This document shows positions 9,205 through 22,985 of a stretch of DNA of 64,000 nucleotides, in pieces; the stretch's first letter is position 1, and the number at the start of each line of letters is the position of its first letter. The stretch lies in NCBI GenBank assembly GCA_903932865.1, contig CAIZHQ010000006.1:62001-126000 (forward strand). The letters are read 5' to 3'. Position numbers and translations under genes: made by a program. The notes under the pieces were generated by a model. The model did not search any database. It saw nothing but the letters and a program-made list of their open reading frames with translations, and was not told the origin of the DNA. This stretch comes from an uncultured Burkholderiales bacterium. Its GTDB lineage: Bacteria > Pseudomonadota > Gammaproteobacteria > Burkholderiales > Burkholderiaceae_C.

Positions 9205-10908
9205 TTACTTGAACTTGGGCAGGTTGAACTGCGGCGGCACGCCCATGCGGGTGTTGATCATCCACTGCTGGGCAATCGACAAGATGTTGTTCGTGATCCA
9301 GTACAACACCAGGCCCGACGGGAAGAAGAAGAACATCACCGAGAAAATCAGCGGCATGAACCACATCAGCTTGGCTTGCATCGGATCGGGTGGCGCGGGG
9401 TTGAGCGCGGTTTGCAGCAAAGTGGTCAAGGTCATGACCAGCGGCAAGATGAAGAACGGGTCCGGCGCTGACAAGTCATGGATCCAGCCGATCCAGGGCG
9501 CGTTGCGCATTTCAACGCTGGACAGCAGCACCCAATACAGCGCAATGAACACCGGGATCTGAACCATGATCGGGAAACAGCCGCCCATGGGGTTGACCTT
9601 TTCCTCACGGTAGATCTTCATCATCTCCTGCTGCATTTGCTGCGGATTGCTCTTGAGGCGTTCACGCATTTCCATGATTTTGGGGTTGATGGCTTTCATT
9701 TTGGCCATGCTGGAATAGGCCTTGGCATTGAGCCAGTAGAAAGCAATTTTGATCAACAGCACCAAGGCGACGATGGCCCAACCCCAGTTGTTCAGCACGC
9801 TGTACAACTGGTCCAGCAGCCAGTACAACGGCTTGGACAGCATGGCCAGCCAGCCATAGTCCTTCACCAAGTCCAGGCCGGGCGACAGGGCCTCCAGCAC
9901 TTTTTCTTCTTGAGGACCACTGTAGAGCTGGTTGCTCAACGATTTGGACTGGCCCGGTGCCAGATCGGCAAAGGGCGTGATCATCCCCACGGCATAGAGG
10001 TTGGTGTCGACCTTGCGCACAAAATTTTCACGCGCGACCCCATCAGGCAACAACCAAGCACTGGCAAAGTAATGCTGCACCATGGCCACGTAGCCATTGG
10101 TCGACGTCTTGTCAACTTCGGCCTTGTTCTTTTCGATGTCACTGAACTCAACCTTGTGGTACTTTTTGGCATCGGTGTAGATGGCAGGTCCGGTGAAAGT
10201 GAAATAGAAAGACGACTCGCCTTCAGGCTTGTTGCCGTCACGCACCAGTTGCATGTACAGCTGAGGCGACACGATGGCCTGACCGTTGTTGACCACCTCG
10301 TGCTTGACATCGATCACATAACTGCCGCGCTTGAGCGTGTAGGTCTTGACAAGCTTGACACCATTCATTTCAGCCGATTCGAAACGCAAAGTCAGTTCGT
10401 TTTGACCCGCTTTGAGGCTTCGCTCACCACTGAAGGCCATTGGGGCTTTGTGGTTTGGGAAATCACCCCCGATCAGACCGGTCTGTGCCAAATACACGCG
10501 GCTGCTGCTTTGATCCAGCAAAACCATGTTCTTCTTCGGGTCAACCAAGTCGCCGTGTTTGGTGAATTCAGAGCGCACCAGTGACCCGCCTTCTGAGTCA
10601 AAGCTGAGTTTGAGTACATCGGTTTCCACCTCAATTTTCTCGCGCGGGGCAGCTGAAGCCACAGGTGCAGAGCTGGGCACCTGACCCGGCGTCACCGTCA
10701 CTGCAGCCGAGGTGGCAGGCACGGCAGCATTGGCTTGGGCGGCCGCTGCAGGCGCAGGCGCAGGCGCAGGTGCAGCGACAGTGGTGGCCACTTCGGGCTT
10801 GGGGAAAAACGTGGCTTTTTTACCGTTATGCAACTGCCATTGGTCCCACAGCAAGACCATGGAAAAACCAAAAATCACCCAAAGGATGGTACGACGGATA
10901 TCAGTCAT
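9205..10908 (-). CDS. yidC: Membrane protein insertase YidC
   Basis: 567 residues from ATG 10906-10908 ([20 protein letters not shown]). It inserts and folds inner-membrane proteins, alone or with SecYEG. There is an N-terminal membrane anchor (8-21), a low-complexity Ala/Pro linker (45-65), the large periplasmic domain of Gram-negative YidC, then the conserved C-terminal five-helix core including [20 protein letters not shown] and [20 protein letters not shown], the latter before the [19 protein letters not shown] loop. It overlaps yidD by ATGA. The linker is encoded by four tandem copies of GCAGGC/T. Confidence 0.97.
   Translation of the reverse strand: MTDIRRTILWVIFGFSMVLLWDQWQLHNGKKATFFPKPEVATTVAAPAPAPAPAAAAQANAAVPATSAAVTVTPGQVPSSAPVASAAPREKIEVETDVLKLSFDSEGGSLVRSEFTKHGDLVDPKKNMVLLDQSSSRVYLAQTGLIGGDFPNHKAPMAFSGERSLKAGQNELTLRFESAEMNGVKLVKTYTLKRGSYVIDVKHEVVNNGQAIVSPQLYMQLVRDGNKPEGESSFYFTFTGPAIYTDAKKYHKVEFSDIEKNKAEVDKTSTNGYVAMVQHYFASAWLLPDGVARENFVRKVDTNLYAVGMITPFADLAPGQSKSLSNQLYSGPQEEKVLEALSPGLDLVKDYGWLAMLSKPLYWLLDQLYSVLNNWGWAIVALVLLIKIAFYWLNAKAYSSMAKMKAINPKIMEMRERLKSNPQQMQQEMMKIYREEKVNPMGGCFPIMVQIPVFIALYWVLLSSVEMRNAPWIGWIHDLSAPDPFFILPLVMTLTTLLQTALNPAPPDPMQAKLMWFMPLIFSVMFFFFPSGLVLYWITNNILSIAQQWMINTRMGVPPQFNLPKFK
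10748..10774. repeat. Tandem hexamer GCAGGC x4 inside yidC
   Basis: Four consecutive six-base units GCAGGC, GCAGGC, GCAGGC, GCAGGT encode, on the other strand, an APAPAPA-type linker between the YidC membrane anchor and periplasmic domain. Copy number change would keep the frame. Confidence 0.7.
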
Positions 10909-11180
10909 GGGGTCTTCTTTGACGAAGTAGGAGGAAACAAAGCGGTGAACAAGCTCGGGGCTTGCGCTGGAACAGGATCGTGGCCGGCTTGGCACCACGG
11001 GCCACAGCGCAACAACCGGTGCACCGTGAGATAGCTGCCCTTGGCAGCGCCATGCTGCGCGAGGGCGTCAAGGGCATATACAGAACAAGTCGGCTCGAAG
11101 CGGCAAGACGAGCCCAACCAGGGGCTCAGCAGCAAACGATAACCACGCACAACACCCATGAGCAAACGCTGAACGATCAT
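10905..11180 (-). CDS. yidD: Membrane protein insertion efficiency factor YidD
   Basis: 91 residues with the conserved small-protein pattern RGYRLLLSPWLGSSCRFEPTC and then SVYALDALAQHG, plus RLLRCGPWCQAGHDPVP. YidD is an amphipathic inner-membrane-associated protein that helps YidC-dependent insertion. It overlaps rnpA by ATGA at its start (11177-11180) and yidC by ATGA at its end (10905-10908), so the three genes are translationally coupled. Confidence 0.95.
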   Translation of the reverse strand: MIVQRLLMGVVRGYRLLLSPWLGSSCRFEPTCSVYALDALAQHGAAKGSYLTVHRLLRCGPWCQAGHDPVPAQAPSLFTALFPPTSSKKTP

Positions 11181-11614
11181 GCCCGCCTCTCTTGGAGCAC
11201 AGCACGCTCGAAGAGTTGCAGCAACTCCTCACGCACAGCCAGCTTCAGGGGCTCAGAGGTGGCGCTGATGAACTGCTGGCGGTCGAAGGTTGCGCGCAGT
11301 CGCACCACATGTGCAGCCAACGGCAAGCGATCAACGAAACACTCGCTGACGTGGTAAATCTGGCGCTTGATGGCATTGCGCGTCACGGCGCGGCGCGCCC
11401 AGCGCTTGGGCACCATGGCACCCAGCCAGACATCGAACAAGCCAAAAAGGGCATGCTCCGGCAAAGGGGCAGACCCAGAAACTGAAGCAATTGCCAACGG
11501 AATGTCTTTGGGCGGAGCCAGGTTCAGGCGATGCAACGCAAAATGTGGCGTCCGCGAGACCGTCCCGCCCGCCAGGGCGGCCTGAAATTGTGGGCGTGTT
11601 TTCAAACGCTGCAC
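11177..11614 (-). CDS. rnpA: Ribonuclease P protein component RnpA
   Basis: 145 residues starting at GTG (11612-11614) with [20 protein letters not shown], the family N-terminus; a longer reading frame to 11734 adds nonconserved residues over the rpmH-rnpA spacer. The central basic signature [18 protein letters not shown] (the RNR motif that contacts the RNase P RNA) is present. The protein supports 5' maturation of tRNA with RnpB RNA (rnpB is not in this window). It lies 79 bases after rpmH and overlaps yidD. Confidence 0.93.
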   Translation of the reverse strand: MQRLKTRPQFQAALAGGTVSRTPHFALHRLNLAPPKDIPLAIASVSGSAPLPEHALFGLFDVWLGAMVPKRWARRAVTRNAIKRQIYHVSECFVDRLPLAAHVVRLRATFDRQQFISATSEPLKLAVREELLQLFERAVLQERRA

Positions 11615-11693
11615 GATAGCCAAAACCTGGCATGGACCGCCCACGGTGGCCCGAGGCCACAGCCAGACGGTCGGATGGGCATCAAGGCGCCTA

Positions 11694-11828
11694 TCAGACA
11701 GCCAAACGCTTGCGACCCTTGGCGCGGCGTGCATTGATCACGGCGCGACCGCCACGGGTCTTCATGCGAACGAGAAAACCGTGGGTACGGGCGCGACGTG
11801 TCTTGGAGGGTTGATAGGTGCGTTTCAT
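11694..11828 (-). CDS. rpmH: 50S ribosomal protein L34
   Basis: A 44-residue basic protein, [20 protein letters not shown] then [24 protein letters not shown], read from ATG 11826-11828 to TGA 11694-11696. It matches the universal L34 sequence throughout. It is the first gene of the leftward operon and its ATG faces dnaA across the 240-base candidate origin. Confidence 0.98.
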   Translation of the reverse strand: MKRTYQPSKTRRARTHGFLVRMKTRGGRAVINARRAKGRKRLAV

Positions 11829-11879
11829 AATTCTTCCTTTGTGCCCAGGGGCGTTAATCAGCTTTGGGCGAAACCCAAG

Positions 11880-11908
11880 ATTATCGCAAACTTTCGCAAG
11901 CCCGGCAA
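11880..11908 (-). promoter_or_regulatory. Putative sigma-70 promoter for rpmH operon
   Basis: On the minus strand TTGCCG (-35; plus positions 11903-11908) is separated by 17 bases from GATAAT (-10; 11880-11885), about 50 bases upstream of the rpmH ATG. The -10 has five of six consensus bases and the spacing is optimal. Confidence 0.55.
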
Positions 11909-11995
11909 ATCAACTGTATTTTCACCCATCAGGGTGAGCCCGGGGTTCAATCGGATCGATGTGGTTTATGATCGCTCTCCCGACCCGAATCGGTG

Positions 11996-12004
11996 TGTGG
12001 ATAA
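11996..12004 (-). promoter_or_regulatory. Consensus DnaA box
   Basis: TGTGGATAA, exact reverse complement of TTATCCACA, 65 bases upstream of the dnaA ATG; a second imperfect box in the same orientation begins 11 bases later (12007). Confidence 0.8.
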
Positions 12005-12068
12005 GCTCTTGATAAAGCTGTCCATCTCGCCATCCCAGACTCCCACTGTCCACAATAAAAAGTACTAC

Positions 12069-13469
12069 ATGCCCGAGGGAATCACCCCAGAGTTTCAGAT
12101 GAGTTCAGGCCAATCGCTGTGGCAAGCTTGCGTCGAAGAACTTGCCCGAGAATTGCCCGAGCAGCAGTTCAACACCTGGATCAAACCGCTCAGCGCACAG
12201 GTCTCGGAAGACCAGTTGAGCGTCACTTTGTTTGTGGCCAACCGCTTCAAACTCGACTGGGTGCGCGCCCAATACGCCAGCCGCCTGGCTGCTTTGCTTG
12301 AAAATCTGCAAGGCCATCCCGTCAAGATTGAGTTAGCGATCACTCCTCGGGAAGGCGGCATCCGACCTACAAAGGCCTCTACCCCTTCGTCCATGGAAGC
12401 CGTAACCGAGGCCGCACCCGCGCCCGAAGAAGCGGTGGCCAATACCTTCCGCAACCGCCTCAACAGCGCGCTGAATTTTGACAACCTGGTCGAGGGCACC
12501 GCCAACCGCATGGCACGCGCTGCGGCCATGCACGTCTCGGGTTCGCCAGGGCAGCTTTACAACCCCTTGTTCATTTATGGCGGCGTGGGCTTGGGCAAGA
12601 CCCACCTGATGCACGCCATCGGCAACAAACTGTTGGCCGACCGGCCAGAAGCCAAGGTTTTGTACATCCATGCTGAACAGTTTGTGTCGGATGTGGTTAA
12701 AGCCTACCAACGCAAGACTTTTGACGAGTTCAAACACCACTACCACTCGCTCGATTTGCTGCTGATCGACGATGTCCAGTTCTTTGCCAACAAGGACCGC
12801 ACGCAAGAAGAGTTTTTCAACGCCTTCGAGGCCCTGCTGGCCAAAAAGTCGCACATCGTGATGACCAGCGACACCTACCCCAAAGGCCTGGCTGACATCC
12901 ACGAGCGTTTGGTCTCACGCTTTGACTCGGGCCTGACGGTGGCCATGGAGCCGCCCGAACTCGAGATGCGGGTGGCCATTTTGATCAACAAGGCCATCAG
13001 CGAGGGCAGCGAAATGCCCGAAGATGTGGCGTTTTTTGTGGCCAAAAACGTGCGCTCCAACGTGCGCGAGCTTGAAGGGGCGCTGCGCAAAATTTTGGCC
13101 TACTCCCGGTTCAACCAAAAAGACATCTCCATCCAGTTGGCCCGTGACGCCCTGCGTGATTTGCTGTCCATCCAAAACCGCCAAATCAGTGTCGAGAACA
13201 TCCAAAAAACCGTTGCCGACTACTACAAGATCAAGGTGGCGGACATGTACAGCAAGAAGCGCCCGGCCAGCATTGCCCGCCCTCGCCAAATTGCCATGTA
13301 CCTGGCCAAGGAAATGACCCAAAAAAGCCTGCCCGAGATCGGCGAGCTGTTTGGCGGGCGCGACCACACCACCGTGCTGCACGCTGTGCGCAAGATCAAT
13401 GCCGAACGCCAGCAGCTGACCGAGTTGAACCAGCAACTGCACGTGCTCGAACAGTCCCTCAAGGGCTGA
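12069..13469 (+). CDS. dnaA: Chromosomal replication initiator protein DnaA
   Basis: 466 residues. Domain I ([20 protein letters not shown], about 16-35), linker domain II, AAA+ domain III with Walker [10 protein letters not shown] (171-179), Walker [10 protein letters not shown] and the [10 protein letters not shown] sensor region, and domain IV with the DNA-binding signature [15 protein letters not shown] near the C-terminus. It opens oriC at the start of replication. Start: ATG 12069 is taken as first in-frame family-like Met, but ATG 12099 ([10 protein letters not shown]) is also possible; neither has a good Shine-Dalgarno. A longer frame to 11646 runs through rpmH and the origin and is rejected. 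Confidence 0.97.
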   Translation: MPEGITPEFQMSSGQSLWQACVEELARELPEQQFNTWIKPLSAQVSEDQLSVTLFVANRFKLDWVRAQYASRLAALLENLQGHPVKIELAITPREGGIRPTKASTPSSMEAVTEAAPAPEEAVANTFRNRLNSALNFDNLVEGTANRMARAAAMHVSGSPGQLYNPLFIYGGVGLGKTHLMHAIGNKLLADRPEAKVLYIHAEQFVSDVVKAYQRKTFDEFKHHYHSLDLLLIDDVQFFANKDRTQEEFFNAFEALLAKKSHIVMTSDTYPKGLADIHERLVSRFDSGLTVAMEPPELEMRVAILINKAISEGSEMPEDVAFFVAKNVRSNVRELEGALRKILAYSRFNQKDISIQLARDALRDLLSIQNRQISVENIQKTVADYYKIKVADMYSKKRPASIARPRQIAMYLAKEMTQKSLPEIGELFGGRDHTTVLHAVRKINAERQQLTELNQQLHVLEQSLKG

Positions 13470-13622
13470 GAACACTTGCACCCCGAACAGCCGCCCTCGC
13501 TTTTAGCTGATTTGAGCCCCGTGCAGCCCGTTTTGAGTCCAAAAAACAGCGAAAATGCATGCTGTTGTGAAAAATTCGCCCAGCGCTGAGCTGCGGCGAC
13601 AAAAACCACCAAAGGTAGACCC

Positions 13623-14732
13623 ATGATCGTCCTGAAGGCCACCCAAGACAAATTGCTGTCCGTCCTGCAATCCGTGTCCGGGATTGTCGAACGCCGCCAC
13701 ACCCTGCCCGTGCTGGCCAATGTGCTGATCCGCAAAACGGGGCATGCCGTGCAGCTGACCACCATTGACCTTGAAATCCAGATCCGCACAACAGCCGAGA
13801 TGGACGGCGACCCAGGCGACTTCACCACCACGGTGGGCGCGCGCAAATTGATCGACATCCTGCGCACCATGCCTGCTGACCAGACCGTCAGCCTGGAGTC
13901 TTCACAAGCCAAACTGATTTTGAAAGGCGGCAAGTCTAAGTTCACCTTGCAGACCCTGCCGGCCGAAGACTTTCCGCTGGTGCAAGAAGCCGCCAGCTTC
14001 GGCCCCGTGTTCAGCGTGCCGCAAAAAACCCTCAAGCAACTGCTGGGTCAGGTGTCGTTTGCCATGGCCGTTCACGACATCCGCTACTACCTCAACGGCA
14101 TCTTGTTTGTGGCCGAAGGCAACCGCCTGAGCCTGGTGGCCACCGATGGCCACCGCTTGGCCTTCACCGCCGCCACGCTCGACGTCGAAGTGCCCACCAA
14201 ACAAGAAGTTATTTTGCCGCGCAAGACCGTGCTGGAGCTGCAGCGTCTGCTGTCGGACGCCGAAGGCGCGATCGACATGCAGTTCGCCAACAACCAGGCC
14301 AAGTTCAGTTTTGACGGCATGGAGTTCGTGACCAAGCTGGTTGAAGGCAAGTTCCCTGACTACAACCGCGTCATCCCCAAAGGCCACCGCAACAACTTGA
14401 CCTTGGGCCGCCAGGCGCTGCTGTCGTGTTTGCAACGCACCGCCATCCTGACCAGCGACAAGTTCAAAGGCGTTCGCCTCAACCTCGAGCCAGGCACCTT
14501 GCGTGTGGCGTCGACCAACGCTGAACAAGAAGAAGCCGTTGACGAGCTCGACATCGATTACGGCGGGGACGCCATCGAAATCGGTTTCAACGTCACCTAC
14601 ATCATCGACGTCTTGTCCAACATGGGCCAAGACATGGTGCGCATCGATTTGGCCGATGGCAACAGCTCGGCGCTGATCACGATCCCCGAGAACGACAACT
14701 TCAAATACGTGGTGATGCCCATGCGCATTTAA
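13623..14732 (+). CDS. dnaN: DNA polymerase III subunit beta (sliding clamp)
   Basis: 369 residues, MIVLKATQDKLLSVLQSVSG onward, the usual length of 366-370. Three clamp repeats are recognisable, with the HTLPVLANVLI start of domain 1, DGHRLAFTAATLDV in domain 2 and the C-terminal FKYVVMPMRI typical of the hydrophobic-pocket end. The clamp tethers DNA polymerase III to the template. It follows dnaA with a 153-base gap that holds no gene and precedes gyrB, the classical order beside the origin. Confidence 0.98.
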   Translation: MIVLKATQDKLLSVLQSVSGIVERRHTLPVLANVLIRKTGHAVQLTTIDLEIQIRTTAEMDGDPGDFTTTVGARKLIDILRTMPADQTVSLESSQAKLILKGGKSKFTLQTLPAEDFPLVQEAASFGPVFSVPQKTLKQLLGQVSFAMAVHDIRYYLNGILFVAEGNRLSLVATDGHRLAFTAATLDVEVPTKQEVILPRKTVLELQRLLSDAEGAIDMQFANNQAKFSFDGMEFVTKLVEGKFPDYNRVIPKGHRNNLTLGRQALLSCLQRTAILTSDKFKGVRLNLEPGTLRVASTNAEQEEAVDELDIDYGGDAIEIGFNVTYIIDVLSNMGQDMVRIDLADGNSSALITIPENDNFKYVVMPMRI

Positions 14733-14754
14733 GGCCCGCGCCCTACGGCCATAG

Positions 14755-17421
<2,667 letters not shown>

Positions 17422-17496
17422 ACCGGGGCCCTGATCGGGGCTTGGCTCTTGCCGTTGCGCTGCCCCGACAGCCCACTTGTGAGCACCTGATTGAAA

Positions 17497-17514
17497 GGGG
17501 CGTGTGAGCGCCCC
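17497..17514 (+). other. GC-rich stem-loop in the gyrB-queA gap
   Basis: GGGGCG, loop TGTGAG, CGCCCC lies 76 bases after the gyrB stop. It lacks a T-run, so termination of gyrB mRNA here is only a possibility. The rest of 17422-17569 contains no recognisable gene. Confidence 0.45.
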
Positions 17515-17569
17515 ACCATTCAGGGTGACGTATTTTTCAACTTTGTACGGGCCTGTCCGGCCCTGAAGC

Positions 17570-18685
17570 ATGTCCACTTCTTCATCACACACACACACGC
17601 TCGGCTGCGCTTTTTCGCTCAGCGATTTCGACTTTGAGCTGCCCCCTGAACTGATTGCCCAGCACCCCACTGCCCAGCGCAGCGGTTCGCGGTTGCTGGA
17701 CGGCTCAGCCCTCCAAGTGGTAGACCGCATCTTTCACGAACTCCCTGGCCTGCTCAACCCAGGCGACCTGTTGGTCTTCAATGACACCAAGGTGGTCAAG
17801 GCCCGCATTTTTGGCGAGAAAGCTTCGGGCGGAAAACTCGAATTGCTGATTGAACGCGTGTTGCCAGGCCACCAGGTGGTGGCGCACATGAAGGTCAGCA
17901 AAAAGCCGCTGCTGGGGGGCAAGATGTACCTCGCTGGAGGCGCCCGCCAAGGTGGTTTTGATGCGGTGTTGCTGGGTCGGTGGCCTGATGCAAACGGTCC
18001 ACTTTTTCACCTGCAGCTCAGTGATGAGCCCCATGCACTGATGGAAAAGCACGGTGTGATGCCACTCCCCCCTTACATTGAGCGCCCTGTAGGCACTGCC
18101 GATCACGCAGACACCCAAGAAGACGCCGAACGCTACCAAACCGTGTTTGCGCGGGCTCCAGGCGCTGTGGCCGCACCCACCGCAGCGCTGCATTTTGACG
18201 AAGGGGTTTTGTCAGCCCTTGCGGCACGCGGTGTGCAAACGGCCAGCGTGACGCTGCATGTCGGTGCGGGCACTTTCCAGCCGGTCAAGACCGAGAACAT
18301 TGCCGAGCACCACATGCACAGCGAGTGGTACGAGGTGCCCGAAGCCACACAGCAAGCGATTGCTGAGTGCAAAGCACGCGGCGGCCAGGTGGTGGCGGTG
18401 GGCACCACCACCGTGCGCACGCTGGAGTCGTGGGCCCAATTTGGCCAGGCCAGCGGCGATACCGAGATTTTCATCACCCCGGGCTTTGAGTTCAAAGTGA
18501 TCGACCGGCTGATCACCAACTTCCACCTGCCCAAAAGCACGCTGATGATGCTGGTCAGCGCCTTTGCGGGTTACGAGCACATCATGGGCCTGTACCGCCA
18601 CGCGATCGCGCAGAAGTACCGGTTTTTCAGCTACGGGGATTCGATGCTGCTGACGCGCACAGCGCCAGCATCTCAGGCCAACTGA
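17570..18685 (+). CDS. queA: S-adenosylmethionine:tRNA ribosyltransferase-isomerase QueA
   Basis: 371 residues, slightly longer than the usual 340-350 because of a 16-residue polar N-terminal extension before [20 protein letters not shown]. Family landmarks: [36 protein letters not shown], the [20 protein letters not shown] stretch, [19 protein letters not shown] and the C-terminal [20 protein letters not shown]. The enzyme transfers the ribosyl moiety of SAM to preQ1 in tRNA, giving epoxyqueuosine. The partner tgt is nearby (21813) but separated by an oxygenase cassette. Its end overlaps the convergent ferredoxin gene by 13 bases. Confidence 0.97.
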   Translation: MSTSSSHTHTLGCAFSLSDFDFELPPELIAQHPTAQRSGSRLLDGSALQVVDRIFHELPGLLNPGDLLVFNDTKVVKARIFGEKASGGKLELLIERVLPGHQVVAHMKVSKKPLLGGKMYLAGGARQGGFDAVLLGRWPDANGPLFHLQLSDEPHALMEKHGVMPLPPYIERPVGTADHADTQEDAERYQTVFARAPGAVAAPTAALHFDEGVLSALAARGVQTASVTLHVGAGTFQPVKTENIAEHHMHSEWYEVPEATQQAIAECKARGGQVVAVGTTTVRTLESWAQFGQASGDTEIFITPGFEFKVIDRLITNFHLPKSTLMMLVSAFAGYEHIMGLYRHAIAQKYRFFSYGDSMLLTRTAPASQAN

Positions 18686-18990
18686 AGGAACACCCGACCA
18701 CCTTCCACCTTGACCGGCCAGGTCTTGGCGGGTTCGGTCGCCGGGCCGCAGGCCACTGAGCCGTCGCGCAGGCTGAACTGGGCCTGGTGAAAGGGGCACT
18801 CCACGTGGTCGCCTTCGACAAAGCCATCGCACAGCTTGGCGTTGCCGTGGGTACACAGGTTGTTGATGGCAAACACCTCACCGTCCACGCTGAACAAGAC
18901 AATGTCTTGGCCCTCTGGCGTCACGGCAATGCCTGCGCCTTCAAACAAATCGGCCTCGGCGGCCACGTCGGTCCAGTTTGTCATGGTCAT
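18673..18990 (-). CDS. Rieske [2Fe-2S] ferredoxin component of a ring-hydroxylating oxygenase
   Basis: 105 residues from ATG 18988-18990, which overlaps the stop of the beta-subunit gene as ATGA. The Rieske ligands are CTH (Cys46, His48) and CPFH (Cys65, His68), with the FEVD-like core [18 protein letters not shown] typical of NagAb/AndAb-type ferredoxins that carry electrons to the oxygenase. It is the third gene of the unit with alpha and beta subunits. No ferredoxin reductase gene is present in this window, so reducing power must come from a protein encoded elsewhere. Confidence 0.92.
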   Translation of the reverse strand: MTMTNWTDVAAEADLFEGAGIAVTPEGQDIVLFSVDGEVFAINNLCTHGNAKLCDGFVEGDHVECPFHQAQFSLRDGSVACGPATEPAKTWPVKVEGGRVFLQLA

Positions 18991-19466
18991 ATCGGGTAAA
19001 TGATGGCGTTGGGGATCATTTCGCTGTCGTACACACACAGGCGCTCGGCAAACTTCAGGCCATCGGGGGTGCGCACGATGGTGTCGATGTAGCGGCCCAC
19101 GTTGAACACCGTGCTGGCCTTGTCGAGCTTGGTGCGGAACACGGCGTAGTTGGCTTCAGCGTGGATGCGCTCACCCTCCACGCGGCGCACCACGGGCGCG
19201 CCCACCACATGGCGCTGGTAATACGGGTCGTGGTACAGGGTTTCCTGGATGCCATAGACCCGGTCTTTGAGCATGCCCTTGCTGGTGAACGACAGCGTGC
19301 ACAGCGGAAAACCGCGTTCATGGTTTTCACGTGGCTGCAGCTTGTACACGCACTGCTCGGTGAAGAACTCGGGCCACAAGTCCCAGTGGCCGCTGTCCAC
19401 CGCCAGGGCGTAATCGGCATACAAACGGGTCAAGGCCAAATGGGTTTCAAAGTTCACCATGGTCAT
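18987..19466 (-). CDS. Aromatic-ring-hydroxylating dioxygenase, beta (small) subunit
   Basis: 159 residues with the SnoaL-like/NTF2-fold pattern of the family: [47 protein letters not shown] and [19 protein letters not shown]. Small subunits support the alpha3beta3 structure. GGAGG lies 9 bases before ATG 19464-19466, supporting this start. It lies 4 bases after the alpha-subunit stop and overlaps the ferredoxin gene. Length and sequence resemble NagH/AndAd of salicylate 5-hydroxylase and anthranilate dioxygenase. Confidence 0.9.
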   Translation of the reverse strand: MTMVNFETHLALTRLYADYALAVDSGHWDLWPEFFTEQCVYKLQPRENHERGFPLCTLSFTSKGMLKDRVYGIQETLYHDPYYQRHVVGAPVVRRVEGERIHAEANYAVFRTKLDKASTVFNVGRYIDTIVRTPDGLKFAERLCVYDSEMIPNAIIYPI

Positions 19467-19470
19467 TGTG

Positions 19471-20736
19471 TCAAGCCTCCATCACTTTGCGCCAGTATTC
19501 GTACATGCCCCGGATCAGGGTCTCGGTCACCATGTGATCGGTCTCGCCCACATCGCGCCCACCCAGCTCCACCAGCATGCGGTGCTCAGGTTTGGTCTCG
19601 AAAGCCTGCTGCGAAAACTCAATCACCTCGCCGTCGTCCGCGCTCACAAAACCGGCCGGGCCAAACAGGTTGGACTGGCGCAGGCGCCGCTCGGTCATCT
19701 CGGGCGTGTCGTCTTCAAAGCCAAAGTGCGTCCACACAAAGTCAAACGCACCATGTCCATCGGGCTGGATGTGGCGGGTGGACACGCTGTTGACCTGCTG
19801 CTGAAAAATCACGCTGGGGAACAGCGTCATCATCACCGCGGTGGGCATTTGGTCTTCCATTTGCCACCAGCCTTCGGGCACGATGTCCAAAAAGCTGGCG
19901 TCGTGCAGCTGCATGCTTTCTTTGAAGCTGCTGACTTGTGTGACCTGCGACGCCTGACCCGTGGCCTGGCCCGCACTGCCCCGGGTCGAGATCATGGCCG
20001 CGTGGCGGTGGTGCGCGTCCATGCGCAGCTCGCTCTTGTTGTCGGCGCGCCAAAGGCCAAAGGTCACAAACCAGGTGTGCAAGAGGCCGGGGTGGTAGGG
20101 GTCTTTGATATTTTCCTGCATCAGCTTCCAGTTGCCCGGGATGCGCTGGCGGTTGTAGCCCAGCACCACCAACTTACGGCCATTGAACAGGCGGTCAAAG
20201 TAGCGCAGGATGGTCGGGCCCATGAAGTCTTCGAGCGACTGCACATCGTGATCGAACGAGGCGAACACCACGCCCCCGCGCGAGGCCACCTTGAGCGGCG
20301 TGAGGCCGTGGTCCTTGGGGTCAAAGTCGGCGGGCATGCCGCCGTTGACCTTGCCGTCTTGGCGCACACCGCGCCGAAACGGCACGCCTTGCAAATCGCC
20401 CTTGAGGGTGTAGCTCCACTGGTGATAAGGGCAGACAAACTCTTTTTTGTTGCCGTGGCGCTCGCGGCAAAATTGCATGCCCCGGTGGGCGCAAACGTTT
20501 TCCACGACATGGATCTGGCCGCCCTCGCTGCGCGTCATGATGACCGAACGCTCGCCCACCACGGTGCGCTTGAAGTCGCCCACGTTCGGGACCTCGGCCT
20601 CCAGGCCGACATAGCTCCAGTGGCTTTTGTAAAAGAAGCGTTCCAACTCCTTTTTGTGCCTGTCTTCGTCGGTGTACACGGCAAACGGGACGCGGCTGGT
20701 GCCTGCCGTTTCCCAATGAATGGGGTGTTCGGTCAT
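19471..20736 (-). CDS. Aromatic-ring-hydroxylating dioxygenase, alpha (large) subunit, salicylate 5-hydroxylase/anthranilate dioxygenase-like
   Basis: 421 residues. N-terminal Rieske domain with CAHRG (Cys82, His84) and CPYHQW (Cys102, His105); C-terminal catalytic domain with the mononuclear iron motif in [13 protein letters not shown] (Asp212, His215, His220). [11 protein letters not shown] after the Rieske cluster resembles NagG-type large subunits. The protein activates O2 to hydroxylate an aromatic acid in the cytoplasm. Substrate (salicylate, anthranilate or another aromatic carboxylate) is inferred from resemblance only. The gene is divergent from a LysR regulator over a 112-base region with a strong palindrome, indicating inducible control. 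Confidence 0.9.
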   Translation of the reverse strand: MTEHPIHWETAGTSRVPFAVYTDEDRHKKELERFFYKSHWSYVGLEAEVPNVGDFKRTVVGERSVIMTRSEGGQIHVVENVCAHRGMQFCRERHGNKKEFVCPYHQWSYTLKGDLQGVPFRRGVRQDGKVNGGMPADFDPKDHGLTPLKVASRGGVVFASFDHDVQSLEDFMGPTILRYFDRLFNGRKLVVLGYNRQRIPGNWKLMQENIKDPYHPGLLHTWFVTFGLWRADNKSELRMDAHHRHAAMISTRGSAGQATGQASQVTQVSSFKESMQLHDASFLDIVPEGWWQMEDQMPTAVMMTLFPSVIFQQQVNSVSTRHIQPDGHGAFDFVWTHFGFEDDTPEMTERRLRQSNLFGPAGFVSADDGEVIEFSQQAFETKPEHRMLVELGGRDVGETDHMVTETLIRGMYEYWRKVMEA

Positions 20737-20794
20737 GGTGTCTCCTGCAAATGCTTGTGTCGCATCATGCGCAAACCACTGAATTCCGTAAATC

Positions 20795-20825
20795 GAAATT
20801 CAAAGATAATCATTATCTGAATTTC
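20795..20825. promoter_or_regulatory. Nested palindromic operator between LysR gene and oxygenase operon
   Basis: Outer arms GAAATTC (20795-20801) and GAATTTC (20819-20825) enclose a second palindrome AGATAAT-C-ATTATCT (20804-20818). It is AT-rich, contains a T-N11-A pattern, and sits 24 bases before the LysR ATG and 58 bases before the alpha-subunit ATG. That is the usual place for a LysR binding site controlling both genes. Confidence 0.7.
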
Positions 20826-20848
20826 AAATACATAGCGCACGGCTTACT

Positions 20849-22985
<2,137 letters not shown>

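Larger units (their letters stand above)
11829..12068. other. Candidate chromosomal replication origin (oriC), rpmH-dnaA intergenic region
   Basis: This 240-base region separates leftward rpmH from rightward dnaA. It has a perfect DnaA 9-mer TGTGGATAA (reverse of TTATCCACA) at 11996-12004 and three 7/9 matches: TGTGGTTTA (11960-11968), TCTTGATAA (12007-12015) and CTGTCCACA (12046-12054, opposite orientation). An AT-rich stretch (CACAATAAAAAGTACTACAT) abuts dnaA. Genes diverge from this point on both sides. The dnaA-dnaN gap (13470-13622) has no comparable boxes. The region also holds the rpmH and dnaA promoters, so some boxes may serve dnaA autoregulation. Confidence 0.6.

Noticed and set aside
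11646-12068. N-terminal extension of dnaA through rpmH and the origin
   Set aside because: The extra about 140 residues overlap rpmH on the other strand and are unlike DnaA domain I, which starts near 12069.
17497-17514. GC-rich hairpin after gyrB as an intrinsic terminator
   Set aside because: No T-run follows, so I list it only as a stem-loop.
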